Assembly: GCA_012861695.1 (NCBI GenBank)
Contig: JAAOOA010000127.1
Location: 22,054,267 to 22,118,266, forward strand
Length of the DNA stretch: 64,000 nucleotides
Direction: 5' to 3'
Origin: Trematomus loennbergii
Taxonomy: Eukaryota; Chordata; Actinopteri; Perciformes; Nototheniidae
The notes beneath the pieces are model-generated. The model did not search any database and had not been told where the DNA came from. It saw nothing but the letters and a program-made list of their open reading frames with translations. The position numbers and the translations under genes were made by a program. Of this stretch, positions 41,201 through 52,300 are shown piece after piece; position 1 is the first letter of the stretch, and the number at the start of each line of letters is the position of its first letter.

Positions 41201-42530
41201 TCATTCAGGCAATTGAAGTTGATGATTGAATGTGTTGCACTCAGAAACTGCCAACACATACAAATAACATATATTTATTTGGGTCTCAACTTGGTAACCA
41301 AGGACCTAAGTATGTCTTTTAAAGGCTATTCTAAATGACTAGTTAATAGTTTGAAAAATGCAAAGACTAGCTCAAAAACATTCATGCTATATGACCAGGT
41401 CGTTTAAGGTCACCTTGAAGCATCGAGGACTTTACTAAGGAGGCCTCAGCGGAGTGTCTCACGGCTACGTTCATATCAGTATTCGATGGAGAGACAATGG
41501 GGGTCTGTCACATTCACATTTAGAAAAGGAACAGGTCTTCTTCTCTCAGCACCTGGAGGAATCACTGGACTGAAGACACTAGTGTGCACTGAAAAACTGA
41601 AATGTGTGAAACTAAGAGATTAAACAATTAGAGCTGTTGTTTGGATTAGGAAAATTCCACTTTAAATTCACCATAAACATATACGTTAAATGTTGGCGTT
41701 GCCTCTCGGCCCCAGACAGGGTGTACAGGCTGGAGATCTGCTCGGTCAAGCTGTCACGCATCGTATCCTTAAATGGAAGGAGGTCAGAAGAATAGAACAA
41801 AATATAGCACAGTAAGGAAAGGTGATCTGAAACCTTACTTACGGTAAATCATCTTAAATGCCTTTTAGTTAGCATTATTAATAAAGTAGTTTAAGACGAT
41901 GCCTGTTCTCCTGCTTTTTTGTCTGTAGGAGCCAAAATGCTTGTTTTGCCATTACTTATTTCTACTATTATCTTAATTTCTGTTTGCATCACGTTTAATT
42001 CTTATTGTTTATCACTTCCGGCAATGGTCACATGGGTGTGGTTTATTGGTATTTAGGTCACCTGTTGGAGGATAGGGTGTACGAAGAGGGTGAATGGCGC
42101 TCTGATACTTTCTGTTGACCGTCAGTTGTACATTGTTTGTTTGCGTCAGTTGTACATTGTTTATCATCATAGTCCATAAACACTATGGACTATGAATGAC
42201 TTCGGACTCTTATATGGAACGCGTCACAGCAAAGAGCACATTTAGCCTCTCAGCGGCATAACTCATAGGGAGTTTGTGCCGCCAAAGGGTCAATTCATGG
42301 ATTTAAAACTTAATTGAGATGGCATGTGTTACTTTCACTTTAAGACACATCTTCTACTAACCCCTATTTAATTTGTGTAAAAAGTAGCATGACATGTGTA
42401 AACTTTAAATATAACATTAAAAAAATTACCTGAAAGTATGGATTGCTTTGGAAAATGTTTAAACGTTGTTTATGTTTTGCAATACACATTTTAAATCACT
42501 GGTAAACAACACAAAGAACAATATATCTGG
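38220..42530. other. Region upstream of ldhb and past tmpo, non-coding
   Basis: The ldhb non-coding first exon(s) and promoter should be here, since the acceptor at 38220 needs a donor upstream, but I cannot place them. A GC-richer part at about 40040-40210 and the pyrimidine-rich part near 38690-38720 are candidates. No other exon with splice signals was found. Open frames are short and random-looking. Confidence 0.4.
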
Positions 42531-42539
42531 TAACAGCCA

Positions 42540-44056
42540 CGTTTATTTTATGATACACTGCTTACAATATCATAAATACATGATTAAAAATCCTTAACCA
42601 CATAACCCTAGTTGTTTCTGTCCATTGTGGGAGCTGCCTGATAATTAATCACCTGTGTTAAGTCAGCAAAATAAAAATTCAGTATCACTTTCAAGTTTTT
42701 CGTATTGCTTTCAAATGTTACCTTAAAATGTGCTATAAAAAAAATTCAATACGCCATTTTAGAAAAATATCAAAATAGAAACAAAGATGCCCCGGAAATC
42801 TTTCCACGCCCATCATCACCTCCAGTGAAACCCCCCCCCCCCCCCCCTCTGCAGGTGACATACAGTCTCTTCATCGTGGGTATTTGCTCTGGCAGAAGTC
42901 GTCAAAGAGGTCTGAAGAGCGTAAATTGATTTACTGTCCCATGTGTCTTCTCTGCAGACTGCCATAATTTGACACATGCAGAGTGAGGTGGGCTATGTGG
43001 TGCACGGCAACAGCCAGTCCTGCGTAAAGGACTGAAGGATCAGAAATCTAAAAAAGATCTGACAAAGAAAGCACAGCAAAGCACTAAAACCAAAAGCATG
43101 TAAACTCAAATCAGCACACTGGCAGGGCTGGAAATTCACAAATCATAAATCACACACAGCAACTTCAGTTTCCCTCAGGAAGAAATGTCAAATAAGTATT
43201 ACATGATCAATAATCAAACGCTGTTTCCTTAAGAACTTGATTCGAATGTTGTGATGAAAGTAAATAACCATGATAACAATACGGAGCGATCAGAAAGTAC
43301 TTTTTTTCATAATGAAAAAGAGCCCCATTTACAATGATAAAAGCTGTGTTCAGCCACTGATAACTTCTCTTTGTATATCTTAACCTGGACTTGGGCAGAT
43401 TTTCCTCATGCAGTGATGGAACCTGATTACTCTGAGTCTCCTCCCATCAAGGACCACATACAAAATGAAAATAAAACGTTGAGCTGAATTGACCTGAGCA
43501 CCATTGAAATAAAAAATCTCTCTACCTAACTGTATAGCTACAGATAAAGTGTTGAAATTCATCTGGAAACACAAAAACATTCTGGTTAAGGAGTAGCACT
43601 GCTTTGTGCTTAAACTGGGACGTGCTAAGAGTGTCCAGGCACTTCACAGTCAGAAAAAAGCCTGGCACAGAGAGTTAGAAACTACAGTATGACCTTCATA
43701 GACTACAACCATGCATGGATAAACTGGCCTCTCCATCCTGCACCTGCTCTTCTACATACAAGGGTTAAATACGCACAAAGACACAAACAATTCACAGATT
43801 AAAAACAACATTAAATGAGTCTCTTCTGACTGCCACAAAACAGTGTTATCCAGAAGCTACGGTGATCCTCTTGTGGTGTGAGGGAAGCTGCGGTCCAGAG
43901 AGGAGAAAGTTCATGGCTACAATTCAATCTGTAACCTCTGTCCAAAAACGTGGGTAAAGAGAAGGTGAGCCAAGTTTACTGCGTGTGCTGTGTGTGTGTG
44001 GCAAGTGGCAGGGAGGTGGCGGTGGGGGGGGGGGTGGTGGGTGAGAGACTGCGTCT
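42540..44056 (-). other. Probable tmpo 3' UTR
   Basis: From the tmpo stop down to a reverse-strand AATAAA (tttatt in gtttattttatg, about 42543) there is no other exon. The stretch holds a C17 homopolymer (42831-42847) and a G-rich run near 44025-44040, both likely places for sequence error. The true poly(A) site is not certain. Confidence 0.45.
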
Positions 44057-47000
44057 TTACTTGCCGGCGATCTTGGGGGCGCTGCTGCTGCCGAGGCCCA
44101 GGTAGCGGGCTGCGTTCTTCACAGCGCCCTGAAGGGGGACGACGACGCTGTCCAGGAGACCTTTGAGGGCGTTGATGTTATCTGCATCCAGGTTCTGGTA
44201 GACATAGAAGAGAGAAGCAGCCACCACCACAAGGAGCAGGAGCTTGAACAAGATGGAGAGGAAGCCTGGTTGGGCTGGAGCTTTGCTCGAAGAGACGGAG
44301 CTGCCCCCTCTGGAGAAAGACTCGGAGAAAGAGCGGGTCTCAGAGTGGACGCTGCGCTTCACACGGGACTCATCCAGCCAGTAGTCACTGGGCTGCAATG
44401 GCCGCCCAGCTGCCCCTCGGATCGGACGCCTGCAGGTCGCACTGAGCGGGGGAAAAAGTAAAATCAGCCTTATAGGCGAGACACAAGAGTAGACCATCTG
44501 GAGCTTTTAATTCAGGGTATGTGCAGGAATCCTGAAGTAAATGTAATACCTTTCAAGAACTTTTTTAAGACCCTTTCCATACATTTTAAGACCTCATCGC
44601 CACTTCGAGTTCTAACCGGTTACATTGGCCTCACATTGACTATATACAGTATAGATTGTCCTTCCTCCTTATCTTCCAACCATTTGGACGCAAACTTGCA
44701 TTCCCCATAACGATGTTGTTTAACAACCGCGTAAACGGACCTTCGCGCGCTATCAAGCAGTGAGCGTGCGATGTTCTGTTCAGATGACGTCAAATCCAAC
44801 GGGATGCCATAAATAAACACAGAATCACACTACACACCTACGCAATGATTACATTCAGGCAGACTGTAGAATACAACCTCTTTGGACAATTTGTATACTT
44901 ATTGAAAACAAGCTACAAAATGTAATACCTTGGAAAATGCCGTTTAACACTTTTTAATAGCCTAATTTTTGCTAAATTGATTGATCAACTTTTAATACTT
45001 TTTAAGACCCCGCGGACCCCCTGACCAAGAACTAGGTTCGTTATCAAATAATACGCCAAAGAAAATGTATATGAAAATGTCAGAAAACTTCCATCCCTGT
45101 TTCTAAAAGTCCAAGTTGAGGTCTTGTTTTGCGAAACCAAAACATACTCAGTGTAATGAGTAAAAGCAGAGAAAGGCACCAAGTCTTCATATTTGAGTTG
45201 CTTAAAAAAAAGCATTAACTGCCATTTCTCCATGAAAAATGCCTTTTAAAATGTACAAAGTAAGGATGTGAAATTGAATTGAAAGCTCTTGGAAAAACTA
45301 AGTGAACCTTGATTCATGATTTAAAATAATATATTATTTAATAACCAAACTTATGTTGTCAATTCTATTTTTTGTTCAACAGCTTATATTTTGCAGTAAA
45401 TGATTCACGTCCGTTACCTCAAGGCTGTTGGTGTGCTTATTTCATTGGCGAGGATATCTTCCACCACACTCTCGCTGGCCTTCTTCGGGGTTTCCTCAGT
45501 AAGAATTTCCTCCACCACCACCACCTGTGAGTGTCATTAGAAAGGCAGTGTTAAATCAAACAAAAAATATAAGAGAGAGATAAGAAGTACTTAATTGATC
45601 CACATTTGGGAAATGTTTGCGTTGCAGCAGCATAAAAAGACATGGCATTGTACAATCAAAATGTAAAGACAAGAATAAACAAGAAAGTAGAAAATATACA
45701 TGTTAAATTTACAAATTAACAATAACAAGATATAAAGCAAGGTATTATACATGACAGATGGAATATTAAATATTAAACTGAATAGATAAATGTAAAATGT
45801 ACAGTGTGATTTTAATCCAAGAGAAACTATGGATATCTATTTCTAAGATTGGAAATGGTTAAATGTCTCACCTTAGCGAGTCGTCTGCTGCTGGTTCTGG
45901 ACGTAACTGGAGTTTTCCCTCGGCTCCTCACAGCCTTCTCCACCACGGGAACGGGCTCTGGCTCAGGTTCAGCAATCTCCTCTGAAAACACACGTAATGT
46001 TTAAAACAAACAAACAACAACGTTTAAGTGAATAAACAACATGAGTTAAGCTTTGTCAGAGCTCAGCTTACCATCTTCCTTGTCACTGTAGTGGTCAGAG
46101 TTTGTGTTTCCGTTCTGGTTACTGTCCACCTTGGGGAGAGCTGTGACCTCTGTGACCTCTGCAGGAGCTTCAGGCTCGGCTGGAGGCTGCTCCAAAACCT
46201 TCTGCAGCTTCTTCTCATACAGCTTACGGGTGGTGGCTGTATGAAGGGGAGGAGGGGACAATAAAGGATGAATAACATGCAATACATTGATGGATTTTAT
46301 GTAATTTGGTTCAATTGAGTTATTAAGCCTGATAACTTGCATAAGTGTTCGTACAGCTTTTTAAAAGTAAAATTCAAGCATTTTTCCAGGTAACCAAATT
46401 AAAAACCAAGAGCCTCAAAGCAGTTTTCCTCATATCTAAATATTAACTACAAATGCAATTGTGGAAAATGTAACTTTAAACAATGTCTTTATGCCCAAAG
46501 ATATCTATGCATGTTGTCACTTATTTGGCCAGCTGTTCTTATAAACACTGATAGTATGGTTTACATAAGCAATTATGTAGATTAGACACCAGATAATGTT
46601 GCAAAATCAAGCATTTTCCACATTTTATATACAAGGATATACCTAGCCTTAAAAATCTACGGTTAAAAAATAAATAAATTAAACATGATCTAATAACCGT
46701 GTTTGGAATACAGCTGGTCAAATGTCTGAAAAAGCTTTAAGTCAAAATCTGTTGGTGAAAATATGAATGTAGCGTTTACTTAAATGAGTGATTGTAACTT
46801 ACTTTGATTTCAAAAGTGGTAAAAACATAATGATAATAAATATATTACTTATTTCATGCCTTTGTATTTAAAAAAACAAAACCGAAATCTAATCCTTTAT
46901 CCCATATTGGAAACGTTTTTGTTCCACAAAAGACTGAGAAAGGGCTCCATGAACTCACCAACAATGGGTCCCGTTTCCACACCATGTTTGGCCAGCTGTT

Positions 47001-47428
47001 GTTTTAAATCGTCATCTGTGAGATCTGTCACCTCTGCTTCCTCTGAGCGAGGCTTGTCTGTCTTTTTTGTAGCTTTCTGCAAGAAAGATTTAAGTTGCAT
47101 ATCATTCATCAACTCATAACTTAAACGTGTCCCATCATTCAGCACCACTTCACAGTTAATACGTGAATTAACAGAACAATTAAATAAAACCTACTCTTCC
47201 AGATCGACTTTTGTTGGACACCACGGGAGTGGGCAACTCTTCATCGCTGGAGAAGGTGTCTACAGGCGGGCTCTTCTTATCGTTGAGCACCGTTAGGTTG
47301 TTCAGATACAGCTGCACGTACACCTCTTTCTTATGCTCTCCGCTGGGAAGTGCCACATTGTTGGCTGTGAGCTCATTCTTCAGCTTATCCTTCGTGAGGA
47401 CCGACGGATCTTCCAGGAATTCAGCCAT
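44057..47428 (-). CDS. tmpo: Thymopoietin / lamina-associated polypeptide 2 (membrane isoform)
   Basis: Six exons: 47195-47428, 46959-47076, 46072-46236, 45872-45981, 45418-45524, 44057-44441. They total 1119 nt, coding 372 aa with all junctions in frame. LAP2 tethers chromatin and the lamina to the inner nuclear membrane. Residues 1-50 form the LEM-like, DNA-binding domain ([19 protein letters not shown]). The LEM domain that binds BAF is [18 protein letters not shown] through [10 protein letters not shown], split across exons 2 and 3. An acidic and basic linker follows. The last exon has the beta-type tail: [14 protein letters not shown], a Ser-rich part, then one C-terminal membrane span (about residues 305-327, [17 protein letters not shown]) and a short lumenal end. 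It is about 80 aa shorter than human LAP2-beta, in the linker. No alpha-specific exon was seen. No frame errors. Confidence 0.93.
44513..45023. mobile_element. hAT-type MITE in tmpo intron 5
   Basis: Left end CAGGGTATGTGCAGGAATCC; the right end, reverse-complemented, starts CAGGGGGTCCGCGGGGTCTT. Internal words near both ends (aacttttttaagaccc, cttttaatactttttaagac) match a widespread teleost hAT-derived non-autonomous element with a CAGGG...CCCTG boundary. No clear target duplication is left. It has no coding capacity. Confidence 0.7.
45575..45760. repeat. LINE-tail-like repeat fragment in tmpo intron 4
   Basis: gagataagaagtacttaatt followed by gatccacatttgggaaatg and cagcagcataaaaagacatg recalls the reverse complement of Rex1-type LINE 3' ends ('acttta-ttgatccc-aaggggaaatt'). 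An A-rich stretch follows. Diverged; the family assignment is tentative. Confidence 0.4.
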
Positions 47429-47429
47429 G

Positions 47430-47895
47430 CTTAACTTTTTTATTTTAAGCTATCGTGGTGCGCTTTTGTCTTTTCTGCAGTTTGCGCCTAAACGGAAACT
47501 AGCTCAGTTCACTTTAGCGGCTACAAACAACAACACCGGGAAACGTGACTGAACCGCGCTGTTGTCAAACACCCGACTGGCGCCAATTTAGCTCGCTAGC
47601 ACAGAAGCGGCTTACAAAGTAAATACCGGGTTTAAGTGTTAGCCTGCTGGCTGTTATAGGAACAGATAGCTTCGGTATTTTTCAATCTGATCCGAGCATG
47701 TGCCGCAAACGGGACAAATGCAAACTATCAAAACAAAAAAAGCGCAAATTTAATTGAATTAGCTTAGCTTGAAACCGGTCTACTTGTGCTCTGTCTGTCC
47801 GCGTTCTCAACAGGGCCCCAACAACAACCAGCCCTGCTATTGGACGAGAGGTGTCAGTAAGCTGCGCTCTGGTTGGCTGGCTATGATTGGAAAGG
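47430..47895 (-). promoter_or_regulatory. tmpo promoter with E2F-like and NF-Y (CCAAT) sites
   Basis: Upstream of the tmpo start is GC-richer sequence with an E2F-type ATTGGCGCCA at 47578-47587 (read on the minus strand), about 150 bp from the ATG. Two CCAAT boxes in the same orientation as the gene lie at 47839-47843 and 47886-47890. E2F plus repeated CCAAT boxes is the classic layout of cell-cycle-regulated vertebrate promoters, fitting a nuclear-envelope protein made in dividing cells. No TATA box is seen. Confidence 0.5.
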
Positions 47896-47899
47896 CCAC

Positions 47900-49300
47900 A
47901 AAGAAACGGCAGCAGGCCGTGTGTTTACAATGGGCGTTATACATCCATGGTTAAATCCCGCATACGCTATTTAAACTAGTGTTTGACTTCACTAGCGTTA
48001 GTGTTTTAAAGAAGTAGAAAAATACGAATTTACATTATTTATTTGAGTAGCATTGAGTGACGACAGAACAATGCTAATAGTGGTTAGATTGTAGTGGTTG
48101 CTAACAGGAGTTCCACCTGTGTAGCATGTTTGTAGCAAGAGTTATATCGTTGGTTTCAGTGCATTTCTTAGATTACAATTGCAATTTTCAACCAAATGTG
48201 TTTAAACTCCACATCATCTAGTCACTTGTTCACATCATAAAAGCATTTTTCGACAGTCCTTGTGTATTTTTTTGTCCATTATGACTGTTAACCTTTTATT
48301 ATTTCCCTTCTTAAACCTTTTGTCATACTTTTGACTGTGTAGTAGGGAGGGTGGGTTTCGAGTCAACACGTGTTGGTTTATGTTCAACTATCTGTTGTAA
48401 GACAAACAAATTACAAGCCCCTTCAATGAATGTTATTATGTACTGCTGTTTTACACATTATCAAAAGCATTACCCCTCAAATCATGTAAGCAATAGGCAT
48501 CACTTCATGGTATACCAAGTCATTTAATGGACAAAATATGTTGTGAATTGATTAATTGCTTTCAGGTAAAGTTCTACCAAATGATTTTTCCTATTATTTT
48601 ATGTATATATAAATATATTTTTTGTGGGTTATGCAGTGTTGTTAAACAGTCCTGTCCAATCTTTTGAAATCCATCTCCTACTCTCAGTTATGTGTAACTT
48701 TGTACTGTTTAAACTGGATTTTGCATACAATCCATTCATTTCTGCTGTTACAGATTGATTTAAGAAAAGCCCTTAAAGTTTTGTAAATGTTGTTGTTGAT
48801 TAGAAAAAATTCCCAAGGAGACTGATGAACGTTTTAGTAGTTAATGAATAATAACCAAGGATCTTTTTAAATATAACATCATGTGGTAGTGAATCAATGT
48901 TAAGCTATTTAGACGAAGTTTGCCTCCCTTTACAGAAGAGGGCAGCATGAGCCACACTTTTCAAAAGAAATATGGGTCAAGTTTTATTGGATTTTTCAAA
49001 AACGTTTTTTCTTGTTTTAGAGTAGTAAAGTTGAGGAGACAATGGCATCCGCACGATGACCATATATTTCAACTTTGTCCTGGGCGCATCTTGATACCGA
49101 CACAATCATATGTTACAGTACGAGAAGTAAAAGTAAAATAAAGAACAGAAGACGCACAATAATCCCTTTCTTCCAGTCCCTTTTTTTGACATATTTGAAA
49201 AACGTTATACCTTTAGTCAGTAATAAAAGATTAAATGATAAATAGAAGCACATAATTGACGGATGATTCAATAATGAAAATATTCTAAAGTTGCAGCCCT
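47900..49300. other. AT-rich intergenic DNA, nothing recognised
   Basis: No exon, repeat boundary or RNA gene could be supported on either strand. Confidence 0.5.
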
Positions 49301-52300
49301 ACACACTCGCACACAGACATGGCAGTGTTTGACCTCCTGCCTGTCTCAGGCATCTAACTCTGCGGTGGAGCCCCCCCTTCCCACCGTGGGGACAGCGGTT
49401 TGAGGTGGCACTGTGTGGCTCCCCACCTGTCCTTCAGACCTGCCTCTCTGGGGCTTTCTGGGATGCTGCTGCAGAAACCAAGCAATTGATCCCCACCTCG
49501 GCTCCAAACCACACTAAAATACAGCACTTCAAGTATAGTTCAGCTTTTCCATAGTGTATTTGCCAATGGAGTGTAAGCATAAAAAATGTTGAGCCCTTGA
49601 GAAACACCTCTTAAGCTTTCTTTGTATGTAATTTATACAGAAAATAAGGCACGGGCCAAGAATCATAGAGAGTGCCTCTTTAAGCATAACAGTCATGGCC
49701 TCTGAAAAATGATCAAAGCCCACTCTTTAATCGTCAACATTCACGTTTTCAGAATGAGTTCATTTTAAATGGAACCGCTCTACCTGACGTTGACCGGTCA
49801 GCATAATCAACAACATTTCTTGACGGATGATTGTAAAATAAATCTAGGGAACAAATGAAACAACTGGCAGGGGAAAGACAAAAAGCAAGTTACGGGGAAA
49901 TTCAAGTCCAGTTGCTTAAAGGAAGTTGGATTGAGCCGTTAAATGGTAAGTTTTTGGAAAAGACTGCATCTCAAACTAAAACATCCATGTTCTAAAAGTG
50001 TTTCTTGATCACTTAGACAAATGTTGAACACAGACTCCTTAGTAAAGTTTATCTTGGATTTCAAACATTTCTAAATCCCAATTGAGCCAACCGCAGAAGT
50101 AGCTTAGGAAAAGTCAACCTTTACCACCCAGAGGATGTCTGATCCAATTCCACTGACACAACAAAACACGTACTTAGTTATACCTAGTTATGACATTTCA
50201 GCACATCGTATGATCATCTAATGGCCACACATCTGTTGCATGGTCCAGATTTACATTATAACTAAACACTCAGCTGTATATTTAATTTATTTTCATTACA
50301 TTTAGAGTTTTTACATAACCAAAGTATTTTGTTGTGCAATCCAAAACTAAGAAAAGGTGTGTTTTCCTGCACTAATCTATTAAAACAATCTCTAATCCTC
50401 AGAATATGTTATTACGCAGTGCCAAACTAATTAAGATCAAATCCGGGGCAGTTTCCTGTACAAAAGGGAGGGTAGGATGCAGGAAGTGGGAGCTGTGTAA
50501 ATCAAAAGGAGCTGAGATTTGTGTGTCCTGGCCTCGAAACAGCCATCCAGTAGTGCTCACACACAGTATATTTTCATCTGTTGACAATCCAAACTCTACC
50601 TAAAGGACACAAGCTTAGTTGTAGACATTTCTGTCAGAAGGAAAAATGAGACTCCCTCTCTGGCCCTTGTTGATGCCCATTTGGCCGCTTGCCTGTTTGT
50701 ATCATAAGTAGCCTACTCCTCCATATATTTGCATTACTATTATGATTTGGGCTTTTCCCGTTTTATTTGGCCATTGAGACAGTACAGAGCCTTTCTTGCT
50801 CATGTCCTCACTGAACTTAAGGCAAAAATTACTGTGTGTGAACTTTCAGGTAGTGAATGAGGAATCTCTGTTAAGGCTCCACAGTGAGGCACCACTGGGA
50901 CGCCATGTTGGAACATTGGGGGGAAAACTTAATGTAGGCGATCCATCTCTTAAAAAAGTAATGCACTGACAGAAAGTGCCTCTTCTGCAAATGCACTAAA
51001 ACACATTATCCACCTCTCACTTCAGGAGATCCTTCACCCAGCGGATGTCATCAATTATTTTAATACTCACAATGGATCAAACTTGTGTTTCGCATTTTTT
51101 TTGGGGTTACCCGTCATAGTGCAAAAAACCTTTCTGTTTAACACCAAACAACACTAATCAAAGTTAGTAAAGTAGAGCATTGAGCAGCTGAAGAGCCAGA
51201 TATTTCCCACAGCAGTTAGAAATATAGTGAATAGTGCACCACAATTCATCAGAAACTGTCCAGAAATGCATACTGGAAAAATAAACAATCCAATGTCAGC
51301 TGACAAGTTCCCCAGATAAACATTACAAGGTGACGTTAATGTTTTTTTCAGCTTGTTTCTGCTGCCCCCAAGTGGAAGAAAAATAAATATTTCCAATTTG
51401 CAATTCAAAGTAGAGCTTGTGCTATTGAGCTACTGTGCGCCAAACACAATCACAAGCCTTGCCCAAACAGAAATGTATCCACTGTTTGAATGCAGACCTG
51501 GCTCCTCCATGACAGCGCCTTCAGGAACTCATTGTAACTCTACACTTTAACAACAAAGGGGAATTTATTTGAGCCAACACAACCTGCAAACAGAACACTT
51601 TCCACAACGATACGCAGTGCAACACAGGGTCAAAATGCTAAACTCTGTACAATTTCAAAAACCTGCTCATGTTTCATCACCAGCTTGGCCTTTTTCAACG
51701 TGTCTGACACGAGTGAACCGAATGGCCAGTGGCGACTATAAGAGAGGGCAACCTCACACAGGTGACTGCCAGACTCTTGAGTTAACAGGAAAGAAATATT
51801 TCCGTGCTTAACTTGGCTGAAGCTCTCAACAGACCTGCCTCTGCTTAGTTTTTCTGTCCGCATGGCTGAACACTGGTACCGGACCAGTATGGGAAGAGCC
51901 AACAACTTCTCAAAAGCCTCCAGTGATGTGTCGATTGTGACACCGCCATGCCCCTCGACTGTTTCCTCTCTTAGTCGGGTGCATGAGCTCACAGGACCCT
52001 CACTCAAGCGAGGAGTCACTGTTAGGGAGCGTCAGCATCAACCGTACCCTAATGAACCAGAAGCAGACAATCAACAGAGACTCAGCAGCACTCAGGTAAA
52101 AGTGCCAGGTCAGGGGACGTGCCAACAGCTCAGTGCATTCAGCATTTTATTGCAATCGTTGGCAGGATTCAAGCTCAATTTTCAATTAGGTATCAAAAAA
52201 GAAAAGGGAATGGATTTTTATAAAAGCTGACAAAAAGAAAGCTCTTTGGGGACCTTTGTGTGAGGTGCTTCCATAGACTGACATGACTGTGTTTGTAATT

